Assembly (NCBI RefSeq): GCF_044068625.1
Contig: NZ_JBIPKH010000006.1
Location: forward strand, 1 to 64,000
Reading direction: 5' to 3'
DNA length: 64,000 nucleotides
From: Desulfurivibrio sp044068625
GTDB taxonomy: Bacteria; Desulfobacterota; Desulfobulbia; Desulfobulbales; Desulfurivibrionaceae
Part shown: piece after piece, positions 10,743-19,286 of the stretch
Numbering within the stretch: position 1 is the stretch's first letter
How the letters are laid out: the number at the start of each line of letters is the position of its first letter
Position numbers and translations under genes: made by a program
The notes under the pieces: model-generated
The model's database searches: none
What the model was told of the DNA's origin: nothing
The model's input: only the letters and a program-made list of their open reading frames with translations

Positions 10743-11341
10743 GGCTCTTGCTCGTTGGCCGGGGTTTCGGTCGGGGGGGCCGGCGAAACGGGGGGTGGAA
10801 CGGGAGCGTCCGAGCCTGGCTCGGAGCCGTTTTCGGGAGGGCCGTCGTCGGCGTAGAAAAAGGCCCGAACCCGCTCGCCGGGCCGCTCGCTGCGCTCGAC
10901 AACGCTTCTCCCCTCTTCCAGATAGATGGTGACCGCCTCGCCGGTGACCAGGTTGTTGCCCTGCCAGATCCGGGCATCTCCGGTGAGATGCACCTTACGC
11001 TCTATTTCGAAGTAATCAAGCCGCTGGCCGGTGCCGACCCACTCCGGGGTTTCGACCTTGACGTTGCCCACGGCAAAGAGCTTCTGCAGGCGCCGCTCGT
11101 CGCCTGCCGGCAGTTGCGCCCGCTCTTCCGAGCCGAGATAGTGCACCGTCATGCCGTCGGCATGGACCACCAGGTCGCCTTTGCGGGCCACCACCTGGCC
11201 GGAAAAGAGCACGGCGTTCTCCCCCCCCACCGATTCCATCCGGTCCGATTCGATCTGGATGGCGACTCCCTGCTCGCTCCGGGCGGTGGTGCCCGGCAGC
11301 AGGGTCAGGCCCAGGATCAGAAGAAAAACAAAACGGGTCAA
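10739..11341 (-). CDS. lptA: LPS transport periplasmic protein LptA (OstA-like)
   Basis: LptA forms the periplasmic bridge carrying LPS from LptC to LptD. The 200-residue product has a signal peptide ending near TTARS and OstA-fold strands (IQIESDRMES, VLFSGQVVARKGDLVVHADGMTVHY, VHLTGDARIWQGNNLVTGEAVTIYL). A Pro/Glu-rich tail of about 30 residues follows, which is longer than in E. coli LptA. The start appears to be TTG at 11341, with GGAG about 10 nt upstream; there is no in-frame ATG before the signal peptide. It heads the lptA-lptB-rpoN-ptsN-rapZC-glcD operon. Confidence 0.87.
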   Translation of the reverse strand: MTRFVFLLILGLTLLPGTTARSEQGVAIQIESDRMESVGGENAVLFSGQVVARKGDLVVHADGMTVHYLGSEERAQLPAGDERRLQKLFAVGNVKVETPEWVGTGQRLDYFEIERKVHLTGDARIWQGNNLVTGEAVTIYLEEGRSVVERSERPGERVRAFFYADDGPPENGSEPGSDAPVPPPVSPAPPTETPANEQEP

Positions 11342-11657
11342 GTTGTGGTCGCTCCGTGGAGATTGATTCCGTAGTCGAGCTTTACCCTTGCGTCTCGACC
11401 ATAAAATTTAGTATTTTATAACATTACGCTTCTGCCGGGAAGAGGAGATTTTTCCGCCGACCGGCATCTTATCAGTCCGTTGAAAAAGCCATCCCTGGCT
11501 TTTTCAACTAACGGTTGGCCAAAGATGGCTTTGGCCAACCTCACGAATTCATTGCCACTTTCAGTGCCAACGAATTCGGCGGCCCGTCCATGGGCCGCTA
11601 ACAGCCCGTTTTTCAACGGGCTGTTATGCCTAATGCTTTATACCATAAAGACCGGTT
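11342..11657. other. Intergenic region between divergent lptA and argB
   Basis: This 316-bp gap contains an AT-rich 7-bp inverted repeat (11401-11407 and 11413-11419), whose right part gives a TATAAA on the minus strand that could be the -10 box of lptA. The rest is the 153-bp multi-hairpin element. Short frames running through the element on both strands are by-products of its symmetry. I see no classical argB promoter between the element and argB; the sequence GCCTAATGCTTTATACC just upstream is a weak candidate. Confidence 0.55.
11473..11625. repeat. MITE-like multi-hairpin element
   Basis: Five hairpins follow one another: arms 11479-11491/11496-11508 (13 bp, perfect), 11513-11524/11529-11540 (12 bp, perfect), 11544-11558/11564-11578 (15 bp, two mismatches), 11579-11585/11592-11598 (7 bp) and 11600-11610/11615-11625 (11 bp, perfect). 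The outermost sequences are inverted copies of each other: 11473-11487 and 11609-11623 match at 14 of 15 positions. TTAT flanks the inverted ends on both sides (11469-11472, 11624-11627), as expected of a short target duplication, though four bases could match by chance. No transposase frame is present. It looks like a non-autonomous mobile or REP-type repeat. Its copy number cannot be judged from one window. Confidence 0.65.
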
Positions 11658-12539
11658 ATGAAAAACAGCATCGATAAAGCCAAGACCCTGATTGAGGCCC
11701 TGCCCTATATCCGCACCTTCTACAACAAGACGGTGGTGATCAAGTACGGGGGGCACGCCATGGTGGACGAGGAGCTGAAACGGAGTTTCGCCCTCGATAT
11801 CATCCTGATGAAATATATCGGGATCAACCCGGTGGTGGTGCATGGCGGCGGGCCCCAGATCAACCGCTTTCTCGAGAAGATGCAGGTCAAGCCCAGCTAT
11901 GTCCAGGGGATGCGGGTCACCGACGGTGAAACCATGGATGTGGTGGAGATGGTCCTGGTGGGCAAGGTCAACAAGGAGATCGTCAGCCTGATCAACTATC
12001 ACGGCGGCAAGGCGGTGGGGCTGTCGGGCCGCGACGGCGACCTGGTCCGGGCGGAAAAGATGCAGATCATGAAGGAGCAGGTGGAAAACGCGCCGCCGGA
12101 ACTGATCGATCTCGGCCGAGTGGGCCGGGTAACCGAGGTCAACCCCGGGGTGCTGGAGACCCTGGAGGCCCGGGGCTTTATCCCGGTGATCGCCCCGGTG
12201 GGGGTGGGGGAGGATGGCCGGGCCTACAACATCAACGCCGACCTGGTGGCCGGGGCGGTGGCCGCCCGCCTGCGGGCCGCCAAATTGATGCTCCTCACCG
12301 ACGTGGAGGGGGTTTTGGACCAGGATGGCCGGCTGATCTCCTCCCTGGCCGCCGCCGAGATCGAGGAGCGGATCAAAAGCGGGGTGGTCAAGGGCGGGAT
12401 GATTCCCAAGGTCCGCTGCTGCCGGGAGGCGGTGGCCGGCGGGGTGGGCAAGGCCCACATCATCGACGGTCGCAAGGAGCATGCCATCCTCTTGGAGATG
12501 TTCACCCAGAGCGGGGTGGGCACCGAGATTACCGGTTAA
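11658..12539 (+). CDS. argB: Acetylglutamate kinase
   Basis: ArgB phosphorylates N-acetylglutamate, the second step of arginine synthesis. The 293-residue product shows VIKYGGHAM (ATP-binding Lys-Gly-Gly), VVHGGGPQI (glycine-rich substrate loop), LSGRDGDLVRAEK, YNINADLVAGAVA and a C-terminal KGGMIPKV, all characteristic of ArgB. The N-terminal helix (about residues 1-20) is present, which in hexameric arginine-sensitive enzymes mediates feedback inhibition; sensitivity here is inferred. It is first in a cluster with argD, argF, argG and argH. argA/argJ and argC are not in the window. Confidence 0.96.
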   Translation: MKNSIDKAKTLIEALPYIRTFYNKTVVIKYGGHAMVDEELKRSFALDIILMKYIGINPVVVHGGGPQINRFLEKMQVKPSYVQGMRVTDGETMDVVEMVLVGKVNKEIVSLINYHGGKAVGLSGRDGDLVRAEKMQIMKEQVENAPPELIDLGRVGRVTEVNPGVLETLEARGFIPVIAPVGVGEDGRAYNINADLVAGAVAARLRAAKLMLLTDVEGVLDQDGRLISSLAAAEIEERIKSGVVKGGMIPKVRCCREAVAGGVGKAHIIDGRKEHAILLEMFTQSGVGTEITG

Positions 12540-12556
12540 CCGGAGTGAAAAAAGCC

Positions 12557-13753
12557 ATGACCAGCGCGAATGAGCAGTGGGTGACCCGGGGCGAGCGGGT
12601 TTTGATGCAGACCTACGGGCGGTTGCCCGTCACCATGGTCCGGGGGGCAGGCTGCAAGCTCTACGATGCCGAGGGGCGGGAATATCTCGATTTTGTGGCC
12701 GGAATTGCGGTCTGTAACCTGGGTCACTGTCACCCCCAGGTAACGGCGGCGGTGCGCGAGCAGGTGGAGAAACTGGTCCACGTTTCCAACCTCTACCACA
12801 CCCAGCCCCAGATCGAGCTGGCCGAGCTGCTGGTGGCCAACTCCTTTGCCGACCGGGTTTTCTTCTGCAACTCCGGGGCCGAGGCCAACGAGGCGGCGAT
12901 CAAGCTGGCCCGCAAGGCCAGTCCCGAGGGCAAATATGAGATAATTTCCCTGACTGGTTCCTTCCACGGCCGGACCCTGGCCACGGTGGCGGCCACCGGC
13001 CAGACCAAGTTTCACCAGGGCTTCGAGCCGTTGCCCAGCGGCTTTGTCCACGCCCCTTTCGGGGAGATCGAGGCCCTGCGCGACCTGATCGGCCCGGCCA
13101 CCTGCGCGGTGCTTTGCGAACCACTGCAGGGGGAGGGCGGGGTGCGCCCCCTGGCCCCGGCCTATTTGCGGGCCATCCGGGAGTTGTGTGATCAACACGG
13201 CCTGCTGCTGATCTTCGATGAGGTCCAGGTGGGGATGGGGCGGACCGGCACCCTGCTGGCCCATGAACAGTTGGGAGTTACCCCCGATATCATGACCCTG
13301 GCCAAGGGCCTGGGCAACGGTCTGCCCATCGGGGCGATGCTGGCCGGAGAGCGGGTGGCGGCGGCCTTTACTCCCGGCAGTCATGCCTCGACTTTTGGCG
13401 GCAACCCGGTGGTTTGCGCGGCGGCCCTGGCCACCTTGCAGGTGCTGCTGGCCCCCGGTTTCCTGGCGGGAGTGGCGGCCAAGGGTGAGTACCTGGCGAC
13501 CAGGCTGGGGGAGCTGGCGCGGCAATATCCCCAGCGGGCGGTGGAGGTAAGGGGGATGGGCCTGATCCAGGGCCTGGTCCTGAGCGAGAGCGCCCGGGAC
13601 CAGGGGTTGGCCATGGTCCGGCGGCTTTTTGAGCAGGGCCTGCTTCTTAATTTCGCCGGCAACACCGCCCTGCGTTTCATTCCGCCCCTGGTGGTCAGCG
13701 AGGGGGAGATCGACCGGGCGGTGGCCATGGTGGCCGCCGTTTTACGGGAGTAG
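12557..13753 (+). CDS. argD: Acetylornithine aminotransferase
   Basis: ArgD transfers an amino group from glutamate to N-acetylglutamate semialdehyde using PLP. The 398-residue product has the class-III aminotransferase signatures: FCNSGAEANEAAIKLAR, GSFHGRT, IFDEVQVGMGRTG and TLAKGLGNGLPIGAM with the PLP lysine. I start at the ATG at 12557, with CGGAG about 11 nt upstream; an in-frame GTG at 12545 overlaps that ribosome binding site. The gene follows argB by 17 nt. ArgD-type enzymes often also make the DAP precursor. That could matter because the lysine block downstream lacks its own aminotransferase gene. Confidence 0.95.
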   Translation: MTSANEQWVTRGERVLMQTYGRLPVTMVRGAGCKLYDAEGREYLDFVAGIAVCNLGHCHPQVTAAVREQVEKLVHVSNLYHTQPQIELAELLVANSFADRVFFCNSGAEANEAAIKLARKASPEGKYEIISLTGSFHGRTLATVAATGQTKFHQGFEPLPSGFVHAPFGEIEALRDLIGPATCAVLCEPLQGEGGVRPLAPAYLRAIRELCDQHGLLLIFDEVQVGMGRTGTLLAHEQLGVTPDIMTLAKGLGNGLPIGAMLAGERVAAAFTPGSHASTFGGNPVVCAAALATLQVLLAPGFLAGVAAKGEYLATRLGELARQYPQRAVEVRGMGLIQGLVLSESARDQGLAMVRRLFEQGLLLNFAGNTALRFIPPLVVSEGEIDRAVAMVAAVLRE

Positions 13754-13788
13754 CTTCGGCCTGCTCCCATCCTGGCCGTCCCCCAAAA

Positions 13789-13809
13789 AACCCCTTTACA
13801 AAAGGGGTT
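13789..13809 (+). terminator. Hairpin after argD, weak terminator or attenuator
   Basis: A perfect 9-bp stem with a 3-nt loop lies 35 bp after the argD stop, followed by GATCTTTTG rather than a clean T run. It may terminate some transcripts or stabilise the mRNA 3' end; argF continues in the same direction 95 bp further on. Confidence 0.45.
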
Positions 13810-13903
13810 GATCTTTTGTAAGACTTCAAATTCGGCTCTGGCTCCGACGGGGAGGCCGGGGAAATTTATTTAATTCATTTAGAACACGGAACACGGGAAA
13901 GGC

Positions 13904-14827
13904 ATGGCGCGACATCTGCTGGCCTTGAGCGATTTCAGCGGCCCCGAGTTGGCGGCGCTGATTGACCGGGCCATAAAAATGAAAAGGGAAAGTCGGGCCG
14001 GAGTCCGGCATCGGGATCTGGCGGGCCGCACCATCGCCCTGGTTTTCGAGAAACCCTCCACCCGGACCAGGGTCTCCTTCGAGGCGGCGATGTACGGCCT
14101 GGGGGGACAGGTGATCTACCTCTCCTCCCGGGATACCCAACTGGCCCGCAATGAACCCCTCAAGGATATGGCCCGGGTGATGGCCCGCTACGTGGATGGC
14201 CTGGTGATCCGGACCTTCGGCCAGGAGATTGTTGACGAGCTGGCTCGCTACTCCCAGGTGCCGGTGATCAACGCCCTGACCGATCTCCACCATCCCTGCC
14301 AGATCCTCAGTGATCTGATGACGGTGATCGAGAGCAAGGGGCGGCTGGAGCAACTGAAAATCGCCTGGGTGGGGGATGGCAACAACATGGCCAACTCCTG
14401 GATCCAGGCCGCTTCCCGGTTGGGTTTTACCCTGACCCTGGCCTGCCCGGAAGGGTATGAGCCCGACCCCCAAATTCTGGCGGCGGCCCGCAGCGAGGCC
14501 GAGCGGCCGATCACCGTGGTTCGTGATCCCGCCCAGGCGGTGGCCGATGCCGACGTGATCAACACCGATGTTTGGGCCAGCATGGGGCAGGAGGCTGAAC
14601 AGCTCCACCGGTTACAGGTCTTCCGCCCCTACCAGGTCAACGAACGGTTGCTGGCCGAGGCCGCCCCCGACGCCATCGTGCTCCACTGCCTGCCGGCCCA
14701 CCGGGAGGAGGAGATCAGCGAGACGGTGCTGGAGGGTCCCCGTTCGGTGGTCTGGGACCAGGCCGAAAACAAGATGCATATCCATAAAGCGATTTTGGCC
14801 GCCTTTCTGGCCGGCGGGTCGCAATAA
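13904..14827 (+). CDS. argF: Ornithine carbamoyltransferase
   Basis: ArgF condenses ornithine and carbamoyl phosphate to citrulline. The 307-residue product has the carbamoyl-phosphate motif EKPSTRTR (about residue 49), a second phosphate-contact region with RNEPLKDMARV, the HHPCQ motif, and the ornithine-binding HCLPAHREEE near the C-terminus, where HCLPAHRGEE is usual. The catalytic Cys in HCLPAH is present. About 150 bp separate it from argD, so it may have its own start signals. argG follows after 27 nt. Confidence 0.96.
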   Translation: MARHLLALSDFSGPELAALIDRAIKMKRESRAGVRHRDLAGRTIALVFEKPSTRTRVSFEAAMYGLGGQVIYLSSRDTQLARNEPLKDMARVMARYVDGLVIRTFGQEIVDELARYSQVPVINALTDLHHPCQILSDLMTVIESKGRLEQLKIAWVGDGNNMANSWIQAASRLGFTLTLACPEGYEPDPQILAAARSEAERPITVVRDPAQAVADADVINTDVWASMGQEAEQLHRLQVFRPYQVNERLLAEAAPDAIVLHCLPAHREEEISETVLEGPRSVVWDQAENKMHIHKAILAAFLAGGSQ

Positions 14828-14854
14828 CACCTTTAAATTACAGGAAAACTCAAG

Positions 14855-16066
14855 ATGATGCCCAAAGTTAGCAAGATCGTGCTGGCCTATTCCGGCGGCC
14901 TGGATACTTCGGTTATCCTGCGCTGGCTGAAGGAGACCTGTCAGTGCCCGGTGATCGCCTATGCCGCCGACATCGGCCAGGAGGAGGACTGGGATCAGGT
15001 GCGGGCCAAGGGGTTGGCCACCGGGGCCGAGCAGGTGATCATCTCCGATCTTAAGGAGGAGTTTGTCCGCGATTATGTTTTTCCCGCCTTTCGGGCCAAC
15101 GCCATCTACGAAGGCTCCTATCTGCTGGGCACCTCCCTGGCCCGGCCGGTGATCGCCAAGGAGCAGGTGCGGATCGCCCGAGCCCAAGGGGCCGACGCGG
15201 TCAGCCACGGGGCCACCGGCAAGGGCAACGATCAGGTGCGATTTGAGCTGGGCTACATGGCCCTGGATCCCAGCCTGACCATCATCGCCCCCTGGCGGAT
15301 CTGGGATCTCAACTCCCGCACCAAACTGATGGCCTATGCCGAAAAGCACCGGATTCCGGTACCGGTGACCAAGGAGAAACCTTACAGCTCCGATGAAAAC
15401 CTGCTCCATATCAGCTTCGAGGGCGGCATCCTGGAGGATCCCTGGAACGAGCCGGAGGAGGGGATGTTCAAGCTTACGGTGGCCCCGGAAAAGGCCCCCG
15501 ATCGTCCCACCTATGTCGAGCTGGAGTTCGCTGGGGGTAATCCGGTGGCCATCGACGGGGAAAAACTGAGTCCGGCCGCCATGCTGGCCCGGCTCAATCA
15601 ACTGGGGGGGGCCAACGGGATCGGTCGGCTGGACATGGTGGAGAACCGCTTTGTCGGCATGAAGTCCCGGGGGGTCTATGAAACCCCCGGCGGCACCATC
15701 CTGCGGGCCGCCCATCGCGACCTGGAAACCATCACCCTGGATCGGGAGGTGATGAAGATCCGCGACTCCCTGATCCCCCGTTACGCCGAACTGATCTACA
15801 ACGGTTTCTGGTTCTCCCCCGAGATGAAACTGCTGCAGGCCACCATGGATCAGGCCCAGGCCACGGTCAACGGGGTGGTCCGGCTCAAACTGTACAGGGG
15901 TAACTGCGTCCCGGTGGGCCGCAAGTCCGGCGATTCCCTCTACCAGGAGAGCTTCGCCACCTTCGAGGAGGACAGCGTCTACCGTCAGGCCGATGCCGAA
16001 GGGTTTATCCGGCTCAACGGTTTGCGCTTGAAGATGCAAGCCCTGCGGGAGGCCTCCCGTGGCTGA
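14855..16066 (+). CDS. argG: Argininosuccinate synthase
   Basis: ArgG joins citrulline and aspartate with ATP cleavage. The 403-residue product has the N-type PP-loop AYSGGLDTSV (residue 10 onward), GATGKGNDQVRFE, the NLLHISFEGG region, and YNGFWFSPEM near the C-terminus, and fits the usual length of about 400. AGGAAA precedes the start. Two ATGs occur in tandem (14855 and 14858), so the exact first residue is uncertain by one. It lies between argF and argH in one transcription direction. Confidence 0.97.
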   Translation: MMPKVSKIVLAYSGGLDTSVILRWLKETCQCPVIAYAADIGQEEDWDQVRAKGLATGAEQVIISDLKEEFVRDYVFPAFRANAIYEGSYLLGTSLARPVIAKEQVRIARAQGADAVSHGATGKGNDQVRFELGYMALDPSLTIIAPWRIWDLNSRTKLMAYAEKHRIPVPVTKEKPYSSDENLLHISFEGGILEDPWNEPEEGMFKLTVAPEKAPDRPTYVELEFAGGNPVAIDGEKLSPAAMLARLNQLGGANGIGRLDMVENRFVGMKSRGVYETPGGTILRAAHRDLETITLDREVMKIRDSLIPRYAELIYNGFWFSPEMKLLQATMDQAQATVNGVVRLKLYRGNCVPVGRKSGDSLYQESFATFEEDSVYRQADAEGFIRLNGLRLKMQALREASRG

Positions 16067-16082
16067 AAGGCAGGAGAGTAAA

Positions 16083-17444
16083 ATGTGGGGCGGGCGGTTT
16101 GCCGAAAAAACCGCCGCCTCGGTGGAGGCTTTTACCGCTTCGATTCACTTCGACTGCCGCCTCTATCGCCACGATATCGCCGGCAGCCGGGCCCATGCCG
16201 CCATGCTGGCGCGCCAGGGGTTGATCAGTGACCAGGAGCGCGATCAGATCATCGCCGGGCTCAACGAGATCGAGGGGGAGATCGAGCGGGGCGAGTTTAT
16301 CTTCCGGCCCGAGCTGGAAGATATCCACATGAATATTGAAAAAGCCCTGGCCCAGCGAATCGGCCCGGCCGGGGAAAAGCTGCACACCGCCCGCAGCCGC
16401 AACGACCAGGTGGCTCTCGATCTGCGCCTCTATCTTCGGGAGGAGTGCCGACGTTTGCTCGGGCTGCTGGGCGGGTTGCGGGGGGCTTTTGTCGCCCTGG
16501 CCCGCCGCTACCGTCATACGGTGATGCCCGGCTATACCCATCTGCAGCGGGCCCAGCCGGTGCTGGTGGCGCACCATATGCTGGCTTATTACGAGATGTT
16601 CGGCCGCGATAAGCAGCGCCTGCACGATTGCCTCAAGCGGATCAACGTCCTGCCCCTGGGGGCGGCGGCCCTGGCCGGGACCGGCCTGCCCATCGACCGG
16701 GAGTTTGTGGCCCGGGAGCTGGATTTTCCCGAGGTTTCCGCCAACAGCATGGATACGGTGGCCGACCGGGATTTCGTGGTGGAGTTTGTCGGCGCCGCCG
16801 CCCTGATCCAGGTTCACCTAAGTCGGCTGGCCGAGGAGCTGGTGCTCTGGACCAGCGAGGAGTTCTCCTTCGTCACCCTGCCCGATGCCTTCTGCACCGG
16901 CAGTTCGATCATGCCCCAAAAGAAAAATCCCGATATCCCCGAGTTGGTCCGGGGCAAGAGCGGCCGGGTGATCGGTCACCTGATGGCCCTGCTCACCCTG
17001 CTCAAGGGGCTGCCCATGACCTACAATCGTGATCTCCAGGAGGATAAGGAGCCGGTTTTCGATACGGTGGATACGGTGAGCGCCTCTCTGGCCCTGATGG
17101 CCGAACTGCTGGCCGGCATGCGTTTCAACGAGGAGCGGCTGGCCGCCGGTCTGGGCCGGGGCTGCATGACCGCCACCGATCTGGCCGACTACCTGGTCAA
17201 GAAACAGATCCCCTTTCGCCAGGCCCATGCCATCGTCGGTCGGGCGGTGGCCTATGCCCTGGAGCAGGGGCGAGATATCGCCGAGCTGACCCTGGCTGAA
17301 CTGCAAGGTTTTGCCCCAGCCATCGACGAGGATGTTTTTGCGGTACTCTCCATCGAGGGTTCGGTCAACAGCCGCAACTCCCTGGGTGGTACCGGGGGAG
17401 CCCGGGTGGAGGAGGCGCTGGCCCGGGCCGAGAGGGAGATTTGA
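16083..17444 (+). CDS. argH: Argininosuccinate lyase
   Basis: ArgH splits argininosuccinate into arginine and fumarate, completing the pathway. The 453-residue product begins MWGGRFAEKT, has TARSRNDQVALD and PGYTHLQRAQPV, and carries the fumarase/ASL superfamily signature GSSIMPQKKNPD. The catalytic Ser lies in that loop. I chose the ATG at 16083, which has AGGAGA 7 nt upstream; an in-frame GTG at 16059 overlapping argG would add eight unconserved residues. Confidence 0.96.
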   Translation: MWGGRFAEKTAASVEAFTASIHFDCRLYRHDIAGSRAHAAMLARQGLISDQERDQIIAGLNEIEGEIERGEFIFRPELEDIHMNIEKALAQRIGPAGEKLHTARSRNDQVALDLRLYLREECRRLLGLLGGLRGAFVALARRYRHTVMPGYTHLQRAQPVLVAHHMLAYYEMFGRDKQRLHDCLKRINVLPLGAAALAGTGLPIDREFVARELDFPEVSANSMDTVADRDFVVEFVGAAALIQVHLSRLAEELVLWTSEEFSFVTLPDAFCTGSSIMPQKKNPDIPELVRGKSGRVIGHLMALLTLLKGLPMTYNRDLQEDKEPVFDTVDTVSASLALMAELLAGMRFNEERLAAGLGRGCMTATDLADYLVKKQIPFRQAHAIVGRAVAYALEQGRDIAELTLAELQGFAPAIDEDVFAVLSIEGSVNSRNSLGGTGGARVEEALARAEREI

Positions 17445-17950
17445 TGCCCGGGGCCAACCAGAGAGGGGCGGGCGCCTGGTGGTGGCTGCTCCTCCTTGGT
17501 TTGCTGCTGCTGGCGGGGTGCGGCAAGAAGACCGATCCTCTGCCGCCGGGCGAGGCCCGGCCTGCCCCCATCCAGGACTTGGCCCACCGGCTGACCGAGC
17601 AGGGGGTGGAGCTCTCCTGGTCGGTCCCCACCCGGAGCGAAAGCGGCGGCAGCCTCAACTATCGAATCAAAAAATTTGAGCTTTACCGGGCGGAGTTGGC
17701 CCCTGATGATTACCGGGCCGGTGAGGGCCCGGACTTTGGTCCGCCCCGAGTCATCGCCAATCTGGCCCCCGACCGGGGCCGGATGCTTTTTGCCGACTCG
17801 GAGTTGCGTTCCGGCCGGCGCTATGTTTACCAGGTTAGAAGCCGGGCGGGCTGGTTGCTGCGCAGCGGGCCCTCCAACCCGATCTCTTTTGTCTGGCAGG
17901 GCGCGCCGCCGTCACCTGGCACCCCCGGCGCCGGGGCGGGAGGGGATTAG
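17444..17950 (+). CDS. Lipoprotein with fibronectin type III-like domain
   Basis: The 168-residue product begins with a lipoprotein signal: a long Leu run, then the lipobox LLAGC (Cys about residue 26), followed by GKKTDPLPP, a start seen in several small proteobacterial lipoproteins. The rest (VELSWSVPT, KFELYRAEL, YVYQVRSRAG) has the strand pattern of a fibronectin type III domain. TGATG overlaps the argH stop, so translation is coupled. Residue +2 after the Cys is Gly, so sorting to the outer membrane is likely if Lol rules hold. The function is unknown; its place between argH and lysA gives no clear hint. Confidence 0.82.
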   Translation: MPGANQRGAGAWWWLLLLGLLLLAGCGKKTDPLPPGEARPAPIQDLAHRLTEQGVELSWSVPTRSESGGSLNYRIKKFELYRAELAPDDYRAGEGPDFGPPRVIANLAPDRGRMLFADSELRSGRRYVYQVRSRAGWLLRSGPSNPISFVWQGAPPSPGTPGAGAGGD

Positions 17951-17951
17951 G

Positions 17952-17975
17952 CCGCTCCGGGGGCCGCCGGAGCGG
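17952..17975 (+). other. Intercistronic hairpin before lysA
   Basis: A perfect 9-bp GC-rich stem (17952-17960 and 17967-17975) with a 6-nt loop starts 2 nt after the lipoprotein stop. There is no T run after it, so it is not a standard terminator; it could be an RNA-processing or mRNA-stability structure. Confidence 0.45.
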
Positions 17976-18029
17976 ACCCGGCAAGGAGCAGGCGTTTCCG
18001 GGCAACATTAATGGAGGTTTTCTTACAAG

Positions 18030-19283
18030 ATGAATCATTTTCAATACCGGGATAAGGTGCTTTTTGCCGAGGGGGTGGCGGTGCCGGAGATCGCGGCCGC
18101 GGTGGGCACCCCCTTCTATCTTTACAGCGCCGCCACCCTGCGCCGCCATTTTTCCGCCTTTGACCAGGCCTTTGCCGGGATCGCTCACCAGACCTGCTTT
18201 GCCGTCAAATCCTGCTCCAATATCGCCATCCTGCGGCTTTTCGCCCAGTTGGGCGGCGGGGCGGACATCGTCTCCGGCGGCGAACTCTACCGGGCCCTTA
18301 AGGCCGGAATCGAGCCGGGGAAGATCGTTTATTCCGGGGTGGGCAAGACCGAGGCCGAGATCGACCAGGCCCTGGCGGCGGAAATTTTGATGTTCAATCT
18401 GGAATCGAGCCAGGAGCTGGCGGTGGTCCAGGAACGGGCCGCCGCCCTGGGGAAAAGGGCCCGGATCTCCTTTCGGGTCAACCCCGATGTCGATCCCCAA
18501 ACCCACGCCTATATCTCCACCGGGCTGGCCAAAAACAAGTTCGGCATCCCCATTGCCGAGGCCCTGGCGGTTTACCGGCAAGCCCGGCAGCTGAGCCATG
18601 TGGAGATCGTCGGGGTCAGCTGCCATATCGGTTCGCAACTGACCCAGGTGTCGCCCTTTATCGACACCGTGGCCAAACTGAAAGATTTTCTGGCCCGGCT
18701 GGCGGCCGAGGGGATAGCGATTCGCTATCTCGATATCGGCGGGGGACTGGGGATCCGTTACGCCCAGGAAAGCCCGCCGGAGCCCGCCGCCTATGGCGCC
18801 GCCATTCGCCAGGCCCTGGGGGAGATGGCCTGCACCTTGATCCTGGAGCCGGGGCGGGTTATAGTGGGCAACGCCGGCATTCTGGTGACCAAGGTCCTCT
18901 TTACCAAGACCGGGCAGAAAAAATTTATCGTGGTCGACGCCGGGATGAATGACCTGGCCCGTCCCAGCCTCTATGACGCCCACCACGAGATTGTGCCGGT
19001 GGTGCGGGGGGAGGTTGCCGCCGAAGTGGCCGATCTGGTGGGGCCGATCTGCGAAACCGGTGACTTTCTGGCCCGGGGCCGGGAGTTGCCCGCCGCCGGC
19101 GCCGGTGATCTGCTGGCGGTGTTGAGCGCCGGCGCCTATGGTTTTACCATGTCCTCCAATTACAACTCCCGTCCCCGGGTGGCCGAAGTGCTGGTCAACG
19201 GAGATCAGTTCCATCAAATCCGCCGTCGGGAAACCTACGAGGATCTGGTGCGGGGCGAAACCATTCCCGACTTTCTGGTTTGA
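18030..19283 (+). CDS. lysA: Diaminopimelate decarboxylase
   Basis: LysA decarboxylates meso-diaminopimelate to lysine with PLP. The 417-residue product has FAVKSCSN (PLP lysine, about residue 57), GGADIVSGGEL, the glycine-rich DIGGGLG phosphate loop, and CETGDFLARG with the catalytic Cys contributed across the dimer. It starts the lysA-dapF-dapA-dapB block. Only three bases separate it from dapF. Confidence 0.96.
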   Translation: MNHFQYRDKVLFAEGVAVPEIAAAVGTPFYLYSAATLRRHFSAFDQAFAGIAHQTCFAVKSCSNIAILRLFAQLGGGADIVSGGELYRALKAGIEPGKIVYSGVGKTEAEIDQALAAEILMFNLESSQELAVVQERAAALGKRARISFRVNPDVDPQTHAYISTGLAKNKFGIPIAEALAVYRQARQLSHVEIVGVSCHIGSQLTQVSPFIDTVAKLKDFLARLAAEGIAIRYLDIGGGLGIRYAQESPPEPAAYGAAIRQALGEMACTLILEPGRVIVGNAGILVTKVLFTKTGQKKFIVVDAGMNDLARPSLYDAHHEIVPVVRGEVAAEVADLVGPICETGDFLARGRELPAAGAGDLLAVLSAGAYGFTMSSNYNSRPRVAEVLVNGDQFHQIRRRETYEDLVRGETIPDFLV

Positions 19284-19286
19284 GTT

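Noticed and set aside
11416..11677. Short frames of about 65 codons on both strands through the hairpin element
   Set aside because: Their existence follows from the inverted symmetry of the element, and they overlap its stems. They may be annotated as hypothetical proteins elsewhere, but there is no ribosome binding site or independent support here.
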